Notes: generated by a model not told the origin, from the letters alone. A DNA stretch of 64,000 nucleotides from Eurosta solidaginis (GCF_040869045.1 NC_090324.1:58371346-58435345), one strand, 5' to 3'; counted from the stretch's first letter, positions 35,581-47,625 are shown. Numbers and translations: made by a program.

Positions 35581-36259
35581 TTGCCATTCCTTTTTTATTC
35601 ACTATTAGGTGCATACAATCTGTATGCTGTTTAATCCTAATTGCGTGTTATGTTTTAAACGCACTTTTGAAAACCTTTGTAACATTTGTTTGAATTTTTT
35701 TAGTATTTGTTTTTAATACTTTCACTGTTACATTATATCAATATAATCATATGTATGTAACACTGGTTTACAGCAAAAATTCACCAGAGACGCTATTATG
35801 AAATTCCTATGTAGAATCACACCCTGATTCCGAAAACCAAGGTTATTTTTAATTCTATGTTAACGTTTTTGAGATATTTGCAAATACCTGTTTTGTCAAA
35901 AAAAAAAAAAAAAAAAATTGGGTCCACTTAATCATATATATCTCAAGAACGAATTGAGCAATTCCAAAAGCTGAAGCTTTTAAAAGGTAATAAAATTCTC
36001 TATAAACTGTGCGTACAACACTTTTTCTAGGCCTTGCAGATTCAAAGATAACGAAAGATCATTACAGATTTTTTCAATTTTTTTTGTAAAAAATATAAAA
36101 AAAGATTGTACTTTGCGAGGAAGGATCTCGAAAGCTTTTTATTTTTTGCAGTTTTTTTTTCCCTCTAAACTGTGTTTTATTACAAAAAAATAAAATTTCA
36201 TTTAACAAAATCGATGAACTAATACAAAAGTTATAAGCGTTCAAATAAATATATCTATA
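35581..36259. repeat. Repeat stretch with TE-X untranslated sequence (unit 2)
   Basis: Duplicate of 12121-12796, with a longer poly-A run near 35899. No gene seen. Confidence 0.5.
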
Positions 36260-38015
36260 CTAGCAGATCCGGCAGACATTGTTCTGCGCTAAATTTGGTA
36301 TATCTGCATACATTTTAATAAGCTTTTTCCGTCTAACTCTGCCCTCGCCCCTCTACACTTTTTCCTAATCTTTGTATTCACTCCTCCCTCCGTATTTTTC
36401 GCTTCATCTATCTCCATCTTCGTCTCATTCTATCTCTTCTCAGTCTCCTTCTCTCTTTTCTCTTCTCTCAAGTTTTTCTCATTCTTCTTCATATCTTATT
36501 GTCAGTCCCAACTGTTTTCTGCGAAAAAGGCCGAACTCGGTTGAAGCCTCGCCCAGTTTTTATACACAGTCGACCGTCTGTCCTTCCGCTCGGCCGTTAA
36601 CACGATAACTTGAGCAAAAATCGATATATCTTTACTTAGCTCAGTTGACGCACTTATATGAACTCACTTTGTATTGGCATAAAAATGGCCGAAATCCGAC
36701 TATGACCACGCCCACTTTTTCGATATCGAAAATTACGAAAAATGAAAAAATTGCCATAATTCTATACCAAATACGAAAAAAGGGATGAAACATGGTAATT
36801 GGATTGGTTATTTGACGCAAAATATAACTTTAGAAAAAAACTTTGTAAAATGGTTGTGACACCTACCATGTTAAGTAAAAGAAAATGAAAAAGTTCTGCA
36901 GGGCGATATAAAAAACCCTTGAAATCTTGGCAGGAATACTGTTCGTGGTATTACATATATAAATAAATTAGCGGTATCCAACAGATAATGTTCTGGATCA
37001 CCCTGGTCCACATTTTAGTCGATATCTGGAAAACGCCTTCACATCATATACAACTACCACCACTCCCTTTTAAAACCCTCATTAATACCTTTAGTTTGAT
37101 ACCCATGTCTTAAAAACATATTCTAGGGTCACCCCTGGTCCACCTTTATGGCGATATCTCGAAAAGGCGACCACCTGTAGAACTAAGGCCCACTCCCTTT
37201 TAAAAAGACTCATTAACACCTTTCGTATGATACCCATATTGTACAAACGCATTCTAGATTCACCCCTGGTGCACCTTTATGAGGATTTCTCGAAAGAGCG
37301 ACCGCCAATACAACTACCACCACTCCCTTTTAAAACCCTCATTAATACCATCAATTTAATACCCATATCGTACAAACACATTCTAGAGTCACCCCTGGTC
37401 CACCTTTATGGCGATATCTCGAAAAGGCATCCACCTATAGAACTAAGGCCCACTCCCTTTTAAAATACTCATTAACCCCTTTCATTTGATACCCATATCG
37501 TACAAACAAATTCTAGGGTCACCCCTGGTACACCTTTATAGCGATATCCCGAAAAGGCGTACACCTATGGAACTAAGGATCACTCCCTTTTAAAATACTC
37601 ATTAACACCTTTCATTTGATACCCATATCGTACAAAGAAATTCTAGAGTCAACTCTGATCCACCTTTATGGCGATATCTCGAAAAGGCGTCCACCTATAG
37701 AGTTAAGCCCACGCCTTTTAAAATTCTCATTAACATTTTTCATTTGATACCCATATCGTACAAACTAATTTTGAGTCAGCCATGGTACACTTTTATGGCG
37801 ATATCCCTAAATGGCGTCCACCTATAGAACTATGGCCCACTCCCTCATAAAATACTCTTTAATACGTTTCATTTGATACACATGTCATACAAACACATTG
37901 CAGGGTTACCTCGGTTCATTTTCCTACATGGTTATTTTCCCTTATGTTGTCACCATAGCTCTCAACTGAGTATGTAATGTTGGGTTACACCCGAACTTAA
38001 CCTTCCTTACTTGTT
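36260..38015 (-). mobile_element. Non-autonomous Helitron, copy 3
   Basis: CTAG end at 36260-36263, the same hairpin and complete acaagtaagg start at about 38015, with the internal minisatellite one unit shorter than copy 1. Its position in unit 2 matches copy 1 in unit 1. Confidence 0.75.
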
Positions 38016-38017
38016 TT

Positions 38018-38270
38018 ATAATTGAAAAAGATATGTGTCTTGTTTTGACGCTTATTTAGATTAGGATCGGTTTCTCTCATGAGAAACCAACAGTAGTCAC
38101 CCATCATAGCGACATCCCAGAATCCTTGATACCACCTTTCAATCATTTTCATTTGCTGGTGAAACCTTTCGCCATGCTCGTCACTTTCGTCGACAAGATT
38201 TTGCGGGAAAAATTTAAATGGGAGTGTAGAAAATGAATTTTTAAAGACATATTTACTTTTTGCAAATACC
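38018..38270 (-). pseudogene. TE-X C-terminal fragment, copy 2
   Basis: Minus-strand frame with LVDESDEHGERFHQQMKMI and GFWDVAMMGDYCWFL. It is the duplicate of 14682-14930. Its GER matches the family consensus better than the GES of copy 1. Confidence 0.65.
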
Positions 38271-38610
38271 CGTTTTGTCAAAAAAAAAAAAAAAATTGGG
38301 TACACTTAAGCATATATATCTCAAGAACGATTTGAGAATTCCAAAAGCTGAAGCTTTTAAAAGGTAATAAAATTGTTATAAACTGTGCGTACAACACTTT
38401 TTCTAGGCCTTGCAGATTCAAAGATAACGAAAGATCTTTGCGGATTTTTTAAATTTTTTTTTGTAAAAATATAAAAAAAGATTGTACTGTGCGAGGAAGG
38501 ATCTTGAAAGCTTTTTATAATTGATGATTTAGCGACCTTTATATTCTAATATATGTTTTTTGCTGGCTCAAGGTCCAAATTAAAACACAAACGTTTCGTC
38601 TTTTTTGTCA

Positions 38611-38650
38611 ATATATTTCGGTTACACTTCGGTAACCATCCTCAGGACAC
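38611..38650 (-). ncRNA. Possible hammerhead-ribozyme-like core in the PLE 3' end
   Basis: On the minus strand CTGAGGA (38639-38645) is followed by T, a perfect 6-bp hairpin GGTTAC/GTAACC with loop CGAAGT, then GAAA (38616-38619). CUGANGA, stem II and GAAA are the core of hammerhead ribozymes, which are known in PLE terminal regions. The extra T before the stem and unclear stems I and III make activity doubtful. Confidence 0.35.
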
Positions 38651-38756
38651 TATTAACAATATAAAAACATCACAATATAAAACAATGTACAATATAAAAA
38701 ATTTTTTGTAAACAAAAAATCACATACATGATAAATATCCGATCCGTCTAATGTGT

Positions 38757-40745
38757 CTACTGTTGTCGCTTGCTCTCTAACAAATGCCTGTACAAATGTG
38801 CGCTGTGGTCTATGTCCGTTTTATAATTCATTCGTATGTTTGTAGGAACGTTGATTATGTGAAGCATTTCCAATGTAAAACGTTTACCGTAGTGTTGTTC
38901 TTGTTCAAGTATAGTTGCTCTGTCAAAGTTAGGAGAATGCCCGGTGCTTTTACAGTGGGACATAAGGGCTGTTTTATGAAAGTTTGTGTTGTGGGACTGT
39001 TTGTAGTCAGACTTGTGTTGTGACAGTCTGGTTTTTAACTTTCCTTTTGTTGTACCCACATATATGCTATTACATGGGTCATCTGTTTTACCGTTACATG
39101 GAATTTTGTAAACAACGTTACTTTTTTCGGGTGTTGGAATTCTCTATTTAGTTCTATTAAATATATTCTTTAAAGTATTAATTGGTTTATGAGCTATTCT
39201 CACTTTTCCTTTATTATAACAGTCAGATCTCGCTACACGTTCTGACAATTCAGGTACATATGTTAATGATTTGAATATTTTCGCTCTTTCTGAGTTATTT
39301 TGATGGGTTTTTGTTGAAGATCGCCTTAATAGAGAATTTATAACCGATTTCGGAAAATCATTGTCTTTTAGTAATGATCTTATTTCTGTTTTTATCTCTT
39401 TGTGGTATATTTCGTCAGATGTTTGTAGCATTCGATGTATACAGGCCCTTGCTGTATTCATTATCATCGTTTTGGGGTGCTTTGAATTGAAGCTGATGAT
39501 TCGTCCAGATGCGGTTGGCTTTTGATACCACTTTAATTTTAATTGATTTTGTCTTCTAATGATTATTGAATCCAGATAAGCTAATTTTCCGTTTTCTTCT
39601 AGCTCTATCGTGAACTTTATATGCTTGTCAAACGAATTTAGTGCGCTCAGTGTGTCTTGTACTTCATTTTCGTTAACTATGGCAAATAAGTCGTCAACAT
39701 ATTTTGTCAGTAGTCTTGGGGGACGTCGTAATCCTGTTATCGTTTTTTCTAAGAGTTCCTCCATTATGATATCTGCAATCACTGGGGATGTTGGTGATCC
39801 CATTGGTAGTCCTTTTAGCTGCGTGTATACCACATCGTTAAATTTAAAATACCTATTTTCCTGAATACAAAATGTTACAATTTCCATAAATATTTGTTTT
39901 GGTATTTTGGTGTGTTCCTTTATCGTTGACCATTTATTTCGAATTACATCTAATGCCAGCTGTATTGGTATGCTGGGAAAAAGTGAAACCACATCAAAGG
40001 AGACAAGTTTTTCGTCGTCACAAATTAGCGTGTTATTAATCCGTTCTTTAAATTCCATTGTATTTTTAACACTATAGACTGACTTTGAAGTTACATTTTT
40101 CAATATGTCGACGATGTATTTGCATAAGCTGTAAGATGGCGATCCGACAGCTGAGCAAATTGGTCTGAGTGGTGTTCCTGTTTTGTGTATTTTTGGCAGA
40201 CCGTAAATTCTCGGAGCAAGAGCCTTGGTTGTCGTGAGTCTACTTCTTTCTGTTTTTGAGATTAGTTCTAATTTAAAAAGTTTGTCTACTAAGCAATTGT
40301 TTCTGTTCTGTAATCTGGATGTCGGGTCCTGTCTTTGAATTCTGTACGTAGTAAGGTCATTTAGTATATCTCCCATTTTTTGGTTATATTCATCTAATTC
40401 CATCGCTACAGTTTTGTTGCCTTTGTCCGATGTAAGTATTCGTATGTTCGGATTTTCCTTCAGAAATTTTCGTGTTTGCTTCACTGTATCTATTATTGCA
40501 CAGTCTAATGCGCTTTTCTTTCTTGTTGTTGTGTGGTTCTTTATTAACAACGAAAATTTGGTACGTGATTCCTCTTGCTCTTCGTTGTTCTCAAGCGTCT
40601 GTATTAAATCTTCTCCATCCGCGATGTATTGGAAGAGGGGGAATTTGTTGTTTTCTACTGGTAAAGCGAACTTTGGACCCTTAGTCATCAGAGCTTTTAT
40701 GTCTGGTGGGAAGTCGACTTTGGACTTTGAGCCAGCAAAAAACAT
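38757..40745 (-). CDS. PLE reverse transcriptase and GIY-YIG endonuclease, one in-frame stop
   Basis: It starts at ATG 40745, inside the terminal inverted repeat. The first 533 residues hold the reverse transcriptase: GLPKIHKTGTPLRPI, FDVVSLFPSIP (near residue 250), LKGLPMGSPTSP and YVDD near 352. Then TAG (39144-39146) interrupts, and the same frame continues with VVYKIPCNGKTDDPC, SIYVGTTKGKLKTRLSQHK and the rest of a GIY-YIG endonuclease to 38757. No frameshift is present. PLE proteins copy RNA at a nicked target, and the GIY-YIG domain nicks it. The stop either inactivates the copy or is read through; a simple mutation is more likely. Confidence 0.88.
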
Positions 40746-40880
40746 ATATTAGAAAGCTTTTTATTTTTTGCAGATTTTTTTCCCTCTAAGCTCTGTTTTA
40801 TTACAAAAAAATAAAATTTCATTTAACAAAATCGACGAACTAATACAAAAGTTATAAGCGTTCAAATAAATATATCTATA

Positions 40881-42755
40881 CTAGCAGACCCGGCAGACAT
40901 TGTTCTGCCCTAAATTTGGTATATCTGCATACATTTTAATAAGCTTTTTCCGTCTAACTCTGCCCTCGCCCCTCTACACTTTTTCCTAATATTTGTATTC
41001 ACTCCTCCCTCCGTATTTTTCGCTTCATCTATCTCCATCTTCGTCTCATTCTATCTCTTCTCAGTCTCCTTCTCTCTTTTCTCTTCTCTCAAGTTTTTCT
41101 CATTCTTCTTCATATCTTATTGCCAGTCCCAACTGTTTTCTGCGAAAAAGGCCGAGCTCGTTTGAAGCCTCGCCTAGTTTTTATACACAGTCGACCGTCT
41201 GTCCTTCCGCTCGGCCGTATAACACGATAACTTGAGCAAAAATCGATATATCTTTACTTAGCTCAGTTGACGCACTTATCTGAACTCACTTTGTATTGGT
41301 ATAAAAAATGGCCGAAATCCGACTATGACCACGCCCACTTTTTCGATATCGACAATTACGAAAAATTAAAAAAAAAAAATGCCATAATTCTATACCAAAT
41401 ACGGAAAAAGGGATGAAACATGGTAATTGGATTGGTTATTTGACGCAAGATATAACTTTAGAAAAAAACTTTGTAAAATGGTTGTGACACCTACCATATT
41501 AAGTTCAAGAAAATGAAAAAGTTCTGCAGGGCGAAATAAAAAACCTTTGAAATCTTGGCAGGAATACTGTTCGTGGTATTACATATATAAATAAATTAGC
41601 GGTATCCAACAGATAATGTTCTGGATCACCCTGGTCCACATTTTGGTCGATATCTGGAAAACGCCTTCACATATACAACTACCACCACTCCCTTTTAAAA
41701 CCCTCATTAATACCTTTAGTTTGATACACATGTCTTAAAAACATATTCTAGAGTCACCGCTGGTCCACCTTTATGGCGATATCTCGAAAAGGCGACCACC
41801 TATAGCACTAAGGCCCACTCCCTTTTAAAAAGACTCATTAACACCATTCGTTTGATACCCATATTGTACAAACGCATTCTAGAGTCACCCCTGGTCCACC
41901 TTTATGGGGATTTCTCGAAAAGGCGACCGCCAATACAACTACCACCACTCCATTTTAAAACCCTCATTAATACCTTCAATTTAATACCCATATCGTACAA
42001 ACACATTCTAGAGTCACCCTTGTCCACCTTTATGGCGATATCTCGAAAAGGCTTCCACTTATAGCACTAAGCCCCACGCCCTTTTAAAATACTCATTAAC
42101 CCCATTCATTTGATACACATATCGTACAAACAAATTCTAGGGTCACCCCTGGTCCACCTTTATGGCGATATCTCGAAAAGGCGACCACCTATAGCACTAA
42201 GGCCCACTCCCTTTTAAAAAGACTCATTAACACCATTCGTTTGATACCCATATTGTACAAACGCATTATAGAGTCACCCCTGGTCTACTTTTATGGCGAT
42301 ATCTCGAAAAGGCGTCCACCTATAGAACTAAGGCCCACTCCCTTTTAAAATACTCATTAACCCCATTCATTTGATACCCATATCGTACAAACAAATTCTA
42401 GGGTCACCCCTGGTACACCTTTATGGCGATATCCCGAAACGGTGTCCACCTATGGAACTAAGGATCACTCCCTTTTAAAATACTCATTAACACCTTTCAT
42501 TTGATAACCATATCGTACAAAGAAATTCTAGAGTCAACTCCATTCCACCTTTATGGCGATATCTCGAAAAGGCGTCCACCTATAGAACTAAGCCCACGCC
42601 TTTTAAAATTCTCATTAACATTTTTCATTTGATACCCATATCGTACAAACTAATTTTAGAGTCAGCCATGGTGCACTTTTATGACGATATCCCTAAATGG
42701 CGTCCACCTATAGAACTATGGCCCACTCCCTCATAAAATACTCTTTAATACCTTT
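40881..42755 (-). mobile_element. Non-autonomous Helitron, copy 4, left part
   Basis: CTAG end at 40881-40884, hairpin and minisatellite as in copy 2, with about two extra 130-bp units. It is interrupted after aatacctttt by the LTR element and continues at 52671-52822, which carries the remaining sequence to acaagtaagg. The two halves join cleanly when the LTR element and one copy of the 5-bp duplication are removed. Confidence 0.8.
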
Positions 42756-43179
42756 TGTTCGGCCTGAGTGCGTCTGGAACCGGCAGTGGTTAGGTGCACA
42801 AGGGTCGATCTCGGGAAGGTTCACTCAGAAAATACAATAAAAGAAAACACAAAGAGGATTTCCTCGTTATAATATTGTATTTAATTAAATTGAACGGAAA
42901 TGTACAATGCAAAAGGTGATGAGGAATATTTTACCTGTATAAAAAAGTACGGCGTTGATCCTAGGACGATGCGTATCGTTAGGCGGTTGATCGAAAAAGA
43001 GGCCGGTTGTGCCGTTGATGACAACCGCTAAGCCGCGAAAAAGTCCTCTGGTATTAAGGAGGGGAAAAAGCCACACACACAACCACCCTTACGTATACGT
43101 GCATATAGCTGGAAATATTATTAAAGCGTTAGGGAGGGGCGCCGTCAATCAAGTGAAAGTTAGGCATTGGGCCTAAACA
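42756..43179 (-). repeat. 3' LTR of the BEL/Pao element
   Basis: 424 bp. On the minus strand it runs from TGTTTAGGCCC to GGCCGAACA. It matches 52160-52670 except for scattered changes and the lack of about 90 bp near 43110 (after gtgcata). Confidence 0.88.
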
Positions 43180-43197
43180 TGCCGCCCCCCTTGCGGT
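43180..43197 (-). other. Polypurine tract
   Basis: The minus strand reads GCAAGGGGGGCGGCA directly before the LTR. Plus-strand DNA synthesis of LTR elements is primed from such a G/A-rich run. Confidence 0.65.
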
Positions 43198-43671
43198 ACG
43201 CAACCTCACAGTCCTCCAAGGATCACCGACCGTAAAGAAGAGGAAAAAATAAAAACTTATAACTAACTTAATCTAACGACGGCCAGTCCGCCGGCTTGGC
43301 AGCACGCACGATGAGTTGCATAACGTGCAGGCATGAGTGTTGATGCCTCGGTCATTCGCCACTCTTCCCGTCCTGGTTAGAGGTTGACGAGCCATGGTTG
43401 CCTAAAGCTAGGGATAAAGAAAAGCAGTAAGAAGATATATGTATGTGTTGACATTTCTTGCCGTTTAAAAAAAAGACTCCATTTATTTAAAAACGTACTA
43501 TTTAAATGTATGAACTTAAACAATAGGCTAATATGTTGAAGATTCCAGGCTGGTTACGTATGAAACAAAAGATTTCTTTTTTTTTCACTGCATAAATAAA
43601 AATATAAATAAATAAACGTGTAATATATTCTAGTTTACGAATTAGGCTTCTGGCCGTAATGAATATATAAC

Positions 43672-43703
<32 letters not shown>

Positions 43704-43798
43704 GTAACCCCTAATGTGTCGTAGCACCCACCCGATTTCAGGGTTTTAATGTTGAATTGGGTTTAACCGAATGAGGTTAGGAAGATGCAAGAACCTTT
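43198..43798. other. Element interior with (AAT)n microsatellite, no gene seen
   Basis: No supported gene. An AAT microsatellite lies at about 43670-43701. The minus strand near 43260-43400 has a GC-richer stretch that could be a decayed end of a BEL/Pao pol, but I cannot align it. Confidence 0.4.
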
Positions 43799-45051
43799 TC
43801 ACTTAGCTCCTGCCGGAAAGTCAGATCGGCTGGGTTCCCGAGAGCACCCACCCGAATATTGTGCTCTGCTCGAGCAGGGGTCGAACGAGGGCGGCAAAAC
43901 TCCTGGTGTTATCACCTCGGCATATACGTCGGCGCCAAGAACCAGCCGGATCGGTGTGGAGGCATAAAACTGCGGGTATGCCAGGCGGATATGCTCGTAG
44001 GGAGCCGCCGTGCTGGAGTCGATACTGTGCGATGGACTGACGCGCTGAAAATCGCTGATGCACACCGCGTGGGTCGTCACCGTCTTGCTGTTGCCGTATT
44101 TCCCGCGGAATCGGATAAAACAGCCGAGCTCTACGGCGGCGTGGGTGGTCGGCAGTGCTAAGTCCTGCGCCAGGCTGCGGTCGATCGTTGTACGGGGGGA
44201 ACATGCATCATTAAGTGCACGCACAAGATGTAATCACCCCCCGGCTTCCACCTTCACGACCACAGTTGGCGTAAGACTAGCCATTGGTCGCAAATTGGGA
44301 CCCGAGGTAGTGTTGCTGATGGGATTACCGTTACGGAATGTCGTACGGAGAGGTAGCTGGCGCGGCCGTGGGGCCAGTCTACGCTCATGGTTGCTTTCGT
44401 TGTAAGTGGAATTACTCGTGGGATGTCGCTGGCGTGGCCGAATGGCCAGTCGACGTTCGTGGCTGATAGGATGACTTTGCGTGTGTCGTTTATTGAGTAA
44501 GAGGGAAGGCCGTGATTCCGCGCTACTCTGGCTCCGTCCTTCATGGGCTAACAGGGGTCGGAACGGCGGGGGTCCGATCCCCCGATGTACGGTTGTGGCG
44601 ACTTTGTGGTTGCTTCCGCCTCGTGATTTTCTGGTGCGTCGCGATAAAAAGCTGACTCTGAAGCGTGAATGGATAGCACTTCATCCGTCTCTTCTCCTGC
44701 GTTGTGGGACCTACTCTCTCTGGATGCCCATATCATTTCGCGCTCTTCCTCTTCCTCCTCTTCCACTTGCTGTGGAAGATCTTCCATCGGTAAATGTAGT
44801 GTGGTGTGGTGTGGCCGACCACATCGTCGACACCTGCCGTCGCTGGAACAATTCTTAGCGCGATGTAGCATCGACAAACAATTTTGGCAATAGTTAAGGC
44901 GTATGATCTCGCGCAACCGCTGCAGAGGGGTCTTCGCCCGGTAGACAGTACACGAGCGTATGGGGTGTTGAGCGTCACATAGAGGGCACGGCTTGGGGTA
45001 GCGACTGGCCTCGCGCTCGGTTCTTTGGCGCAACGATGCGTTGCGAGTCAT
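43799..45051 (-). pseudogene. Second BEL/Pao gag-protease fragment
   Basis: In reading order, 45051-44548 has the gag zinc knuckles (CPLCDAQHPIRSC, YCQNCLSMLHRAKNC, CRRCGRPHHTTLH) and an acidic stretch. 44544-44254 holds a repeated motif (NVDWPFGHASDIPRVI, then SVDWPHGRASYL). 44224-43799 carries the A17-type protease (RALNDACSPRTTIDRSLA, VLGADVYAEVI). The expected DSG-type site reads NDACS, so the catalytic motif is altered. It duplicates functions already encoded by the element's own gag-protease at 49690-51136, so it comes from another family and was probably acquired or nested. Frames are broken. Confidence 0.7.
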
Positions 45052-46681
45052 TCTATGCAGAGTGTGAAAGAAAACAAAAGGAAACTCATTTTCTTATAAT
45101 GTCTGTGTCACGCGTTCGGTGGCGAGTAGACCCTAATTTGATTATCGAGGTTAGGAAATTTTATTAGCTCGTGTGTAGGGGGAAAATCATTTGTTGCTGC
45201 AAAAAATATATTTGGCGCACATTATGTGCATATCCTCTTTCCCTGCACGTCATGTGTCTGGGTCTTTAGTGCCTTATTTTGTTTAGTTTGTGTCACCCGG
45301 TAGCGTTTTAGTTAGCCACGAGCACACTAGTGCTGCAGAAAAATTAGCATTTACGATTTTCGGTTCGCACATTCTGGTACCGAACCGGGTAGAAAGTGTA
45401 TAGCGTGGGTTCTTTTGAGTCGCTGTTATTTGTGTTGTTGGTGTTAAGAACCAACAATTTTCCTGCCCGCCACAAAAAAAATGTTTGGAACGCGAAATTT
45501 TATACTATATAAAGGAAAAAATAAAAAAAATCTTCGTTTTGGAAGAGGGGGGAGATTTATCAAATGTATAATTTTTTATTTGTTTGTATTGCCCTCCGCT
45601 TATTTGTTCAACCTTCCCCCAAGTAGGTTTGTAGTCCTGTTAAATTGATGGCCTTTATCATATGGCACGGTTCCCGAAGGGTATTTTGCTCCGGTACCGA
45701 TTTTTCCGGAAACGGGTTTTTGGGTACCCGTTTGCATCCTTTTATGCATCCCTAATATAATGTGCATTTAAAACTCAGCATATATATGTACAATCGTTGG
45801 TAGAAGTATATGGGCAGTCAGTGCACGGACTTTACCGCATGGGTAGATTGACCAACCATTTTGACCCATTTTTCATTTTCTACTACTTTTACGACTTCTG
45901 TCACCAAAACTTAGATTCTACCAATATTTCGGTATTTTCGCACTGAAAACGTATACTGCGACATTTTAAAGTATTGAATTGCCGAGCCCACCCAACTAAC
46001 GTTAGGAGGTGATACTGACCAAATCAGTCAATTTTGAAAATTTGTGGACAACTTAACAGGAAATAAATTTTTTGATGAGACAAATAGCGTTTTTTTTTTT
46101 TAATAATTTGAAGGAAAACAAAAGGCTTTACGTAAACGATAACATGCCGAAATCGGTTATTTTTTGGCAGTATTTTTGGTATTTTGGAATATTGTTGTTG
46201 TGATTAGACGTTTTGGTGCATGTTTGTCAGTATCTCACACTCATGATACAGGAAAAAAGTGAGTACCTTATAGGCATAAGCTATGTAGGTATATACAAAT
46301 GTACATGCAATTTTGTGTTGTTTGCGTGTTTTAAAGTGTCAATTCCATGAAATGTGCCTTATTTGTTTTACAATAAATCATTAATTGTTTGGTACAAATA
46401 TGAACTGTATCTATTGTTTTCTTGGTAAAAAATCTACCAACTACTACTATTTTAATTTTTTTTTTTCAACCAACATTTTCCTCTTAAAAAGTCTGCGCAC
46501 TGGTCTAAGTATACCAACGGTAAAGGCAAAAAAAACGCACATTCATACATACCCGTGTATAGAAGGAATATTCCTATGAATTGAAACAACGGGAAATGTA
46601 TGAAGTGATTTTCCGTTCTTTCATTTCATTTTTTACTACGGCGTGGTTTGGAGTAATAACTCAACAAAAATAAAAAAAATT
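45052..46681. other. Long non-coding stretch upstream of the RpS23 pseudogene
   Basis: No gene supported. It is AT-rich with poly-A/T runs (45476, 46092). Directly before the RpS23 ATG, a pyrimidine-rich stretch (ttccgttctttcatttcatt, 46610-46629) resembles the TOP-type start of ribosomal protein mRNAs. Host flanking DNA or a 5' UTR may therefore be included. No LTR ends identified here. Confidence 0.4.
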
Positions 46682-46882
46682 ATGGGCAAGCCAAGAGGTC
46701 TTCGCACAGCCAGGAAGCATGTGGATCATCGCCGGGGTCAGCGCTGGGCTGATAAAGATAACAAAAAAAGCGGTTTAGGAACAAGATGGAAGGCTAATCC
46801 TTTTGGTGGAGCATCTCATGTCAAACAGCCTAACTCTGCCATTCTTAAGTGCGTGAGCGTGCAACTCATCAAGAATGTTAAG
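46682..46882 (+). pseudogene. RpS23: Ribosomal protein S23 pseudogene (truncated)
   Basis: From ATG 46682 the frame reads [18 protein letters not shown], then [20 protein letters not shown] and GGASHV. It jumps to [10 protein letters not shown] and VQLIKNV. In the real 143-residue protein of the small ribosomal subunit, 13 residues stand between ASH and KQPNSAI; here they are missing. The frame leaves the family after LIKNV. The second half, including the PRDG loop of the decoding centre, is absent. Substitutions at invariant positions (RKC to LKC) also point to a pseudogene. There is no intron and no poly-A. It lies 235 bp before the Bap31 pseudogene on the same strand. Confidence 0.88.
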
Positions 46883-47116
46883 TTGTTGTTTGTGCTGTGT
46901 TATCATGTTAACAGATTTCTTAAGATTTTCAATAGGCAATCTGGATAGTAGCAGCCTAGTAAAAATTCTCACAAATATTTTAACCTATAAAAAGTAAGAA
47001 AACTAAATTACGAAGCTAAAAATAGGACAATATAATAAGAAAGTTCGTCATCCAACCATAGTAGAAAGTGTTGCAGGAGAAACCTATAAACTAACCTCAA
47101 AATGTAGAGGAGAAAA

Positions 47117-47609
47117 ATGAGTCTAGTCTGGACTTGGATTGTTACATTTCTGTATACAGAAATTGTTGTAGTACTCCTTTTAGTCTTTACCTGTAGTAAG
47201 TCCAAGCAAGTGGAATCGGCTATTTAAATCAAAGTTTCTTGCAATGCTGGCACAGCAAGGGTATCTTTATTTCTTTCTTATTATTGGCGTCCTAATATTA
47301 TTCCTTTTGAATGCCATACGTGAAATGCGAAAATATGCAACACATGCATCGGCTGGTCATGAACACTTAAATGTTGAAATGCAACATATCATGCGTTTAT
47401 TCCTTGCGCAGCGTAATTTCTACATTTCTGGATTTTCAATTTTCCTTGTACTCGTAATACGCCGTTTGGTGACATTCATTTCTGCGCAGGCTACACTATT
47501 GGCACAAAGTGAAACTTCAATGAAACAAGCGCAAAGTGCCACAGCGACAGCAAGAACATTGATGGCTGAAAAGAGCACTGGGAAGGGAAAGGAAGTTGGT
47601 GTAGGATAG
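47117..47609 (+). pseudogene. Bap31 (B-cell receptor-associated protein 31-like) pseudogene
   Basis: ATG 47117 opens MSLVWTWIVTFLYTEIVVV, the first membrane helix of this ER sorting/chaperone protein. A one-base gain near 47184 shifts the frame. The continuation (PSKWNRLFKSKFLAMLAQQ, YLYFFLIIGVLILFLL, AIREMRKYA, NVEMQHIMRLFLAQRNFYIS and a third helix FLVLVIRRLVTFIS) is read from 47196 to 47609. It ends after TARTLMAEK with GKGKEVGVG and a stop, so the cytosolic coiled coil is missing. Coding runs without introns across the three helices, suggesting an mRNA origin. Confidence 0.85.
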
Positions 47610-47625
47610 GTTCTGTTGCAACACA

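Larger units (their letters stand above)
38519..40751 (-). mobile_element. Penelope-like retroelement (PLE)
   Basis: A 2.2-kb insertion in the TE-X untranslated block, flanked by a 13-bp direct repeat gaaagctttttat (38506-38518 and 40752-40764). The uninterrupted site is seen at 15178-15190. The element ends are inverted repeats of about 35 bp: ctaatatatgttttttgctg at 38547 and its reverse complement up to 40751. It encodes one reverse transcriptase/GIY-YIG protein on the minus strand. The target-site duplication and the combination of the two domains are diagnostic of Penelope-like elements. Confidence 0.92.
17029..42723 (+). repeat. Segmental duplication unit 2, enlarged by later insertions
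   Basis: This is the second tandem copy of the unit. Subtracting the LINE (about 4.5 kb), the inverted piece with its flanking repeat (about 3.1 kb), the Penelope-like element (about 2.2 kb) and about 1.1 kb of extra hexamer array leaves about 14.7 kb, the length of unit 1. The point matching the end of unit 1 lies near 42723. Beyond it the Helitron continues, showing where unit 1 was cut. Confidence 0.75.

Noticed and set aside
42885..43082. Frame shared by 42885-43082 and 52289-52486
   Set aside because: It lies inside the two LTRs and is repeated for that reason only.
44254..44544. Independent gene on the minus strand
   Set aside because: Position between zinc knuckles and protease and its repeated VDWP motif make it the linker of the BEL/Pao gag fragment.
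46682..47609. Working RpS23 and Bap31 genes
   Set aside because: RpS23 lacks 13 internal residues and its second half. Bap31 has a one-base frameshift and no coiled-coil end.
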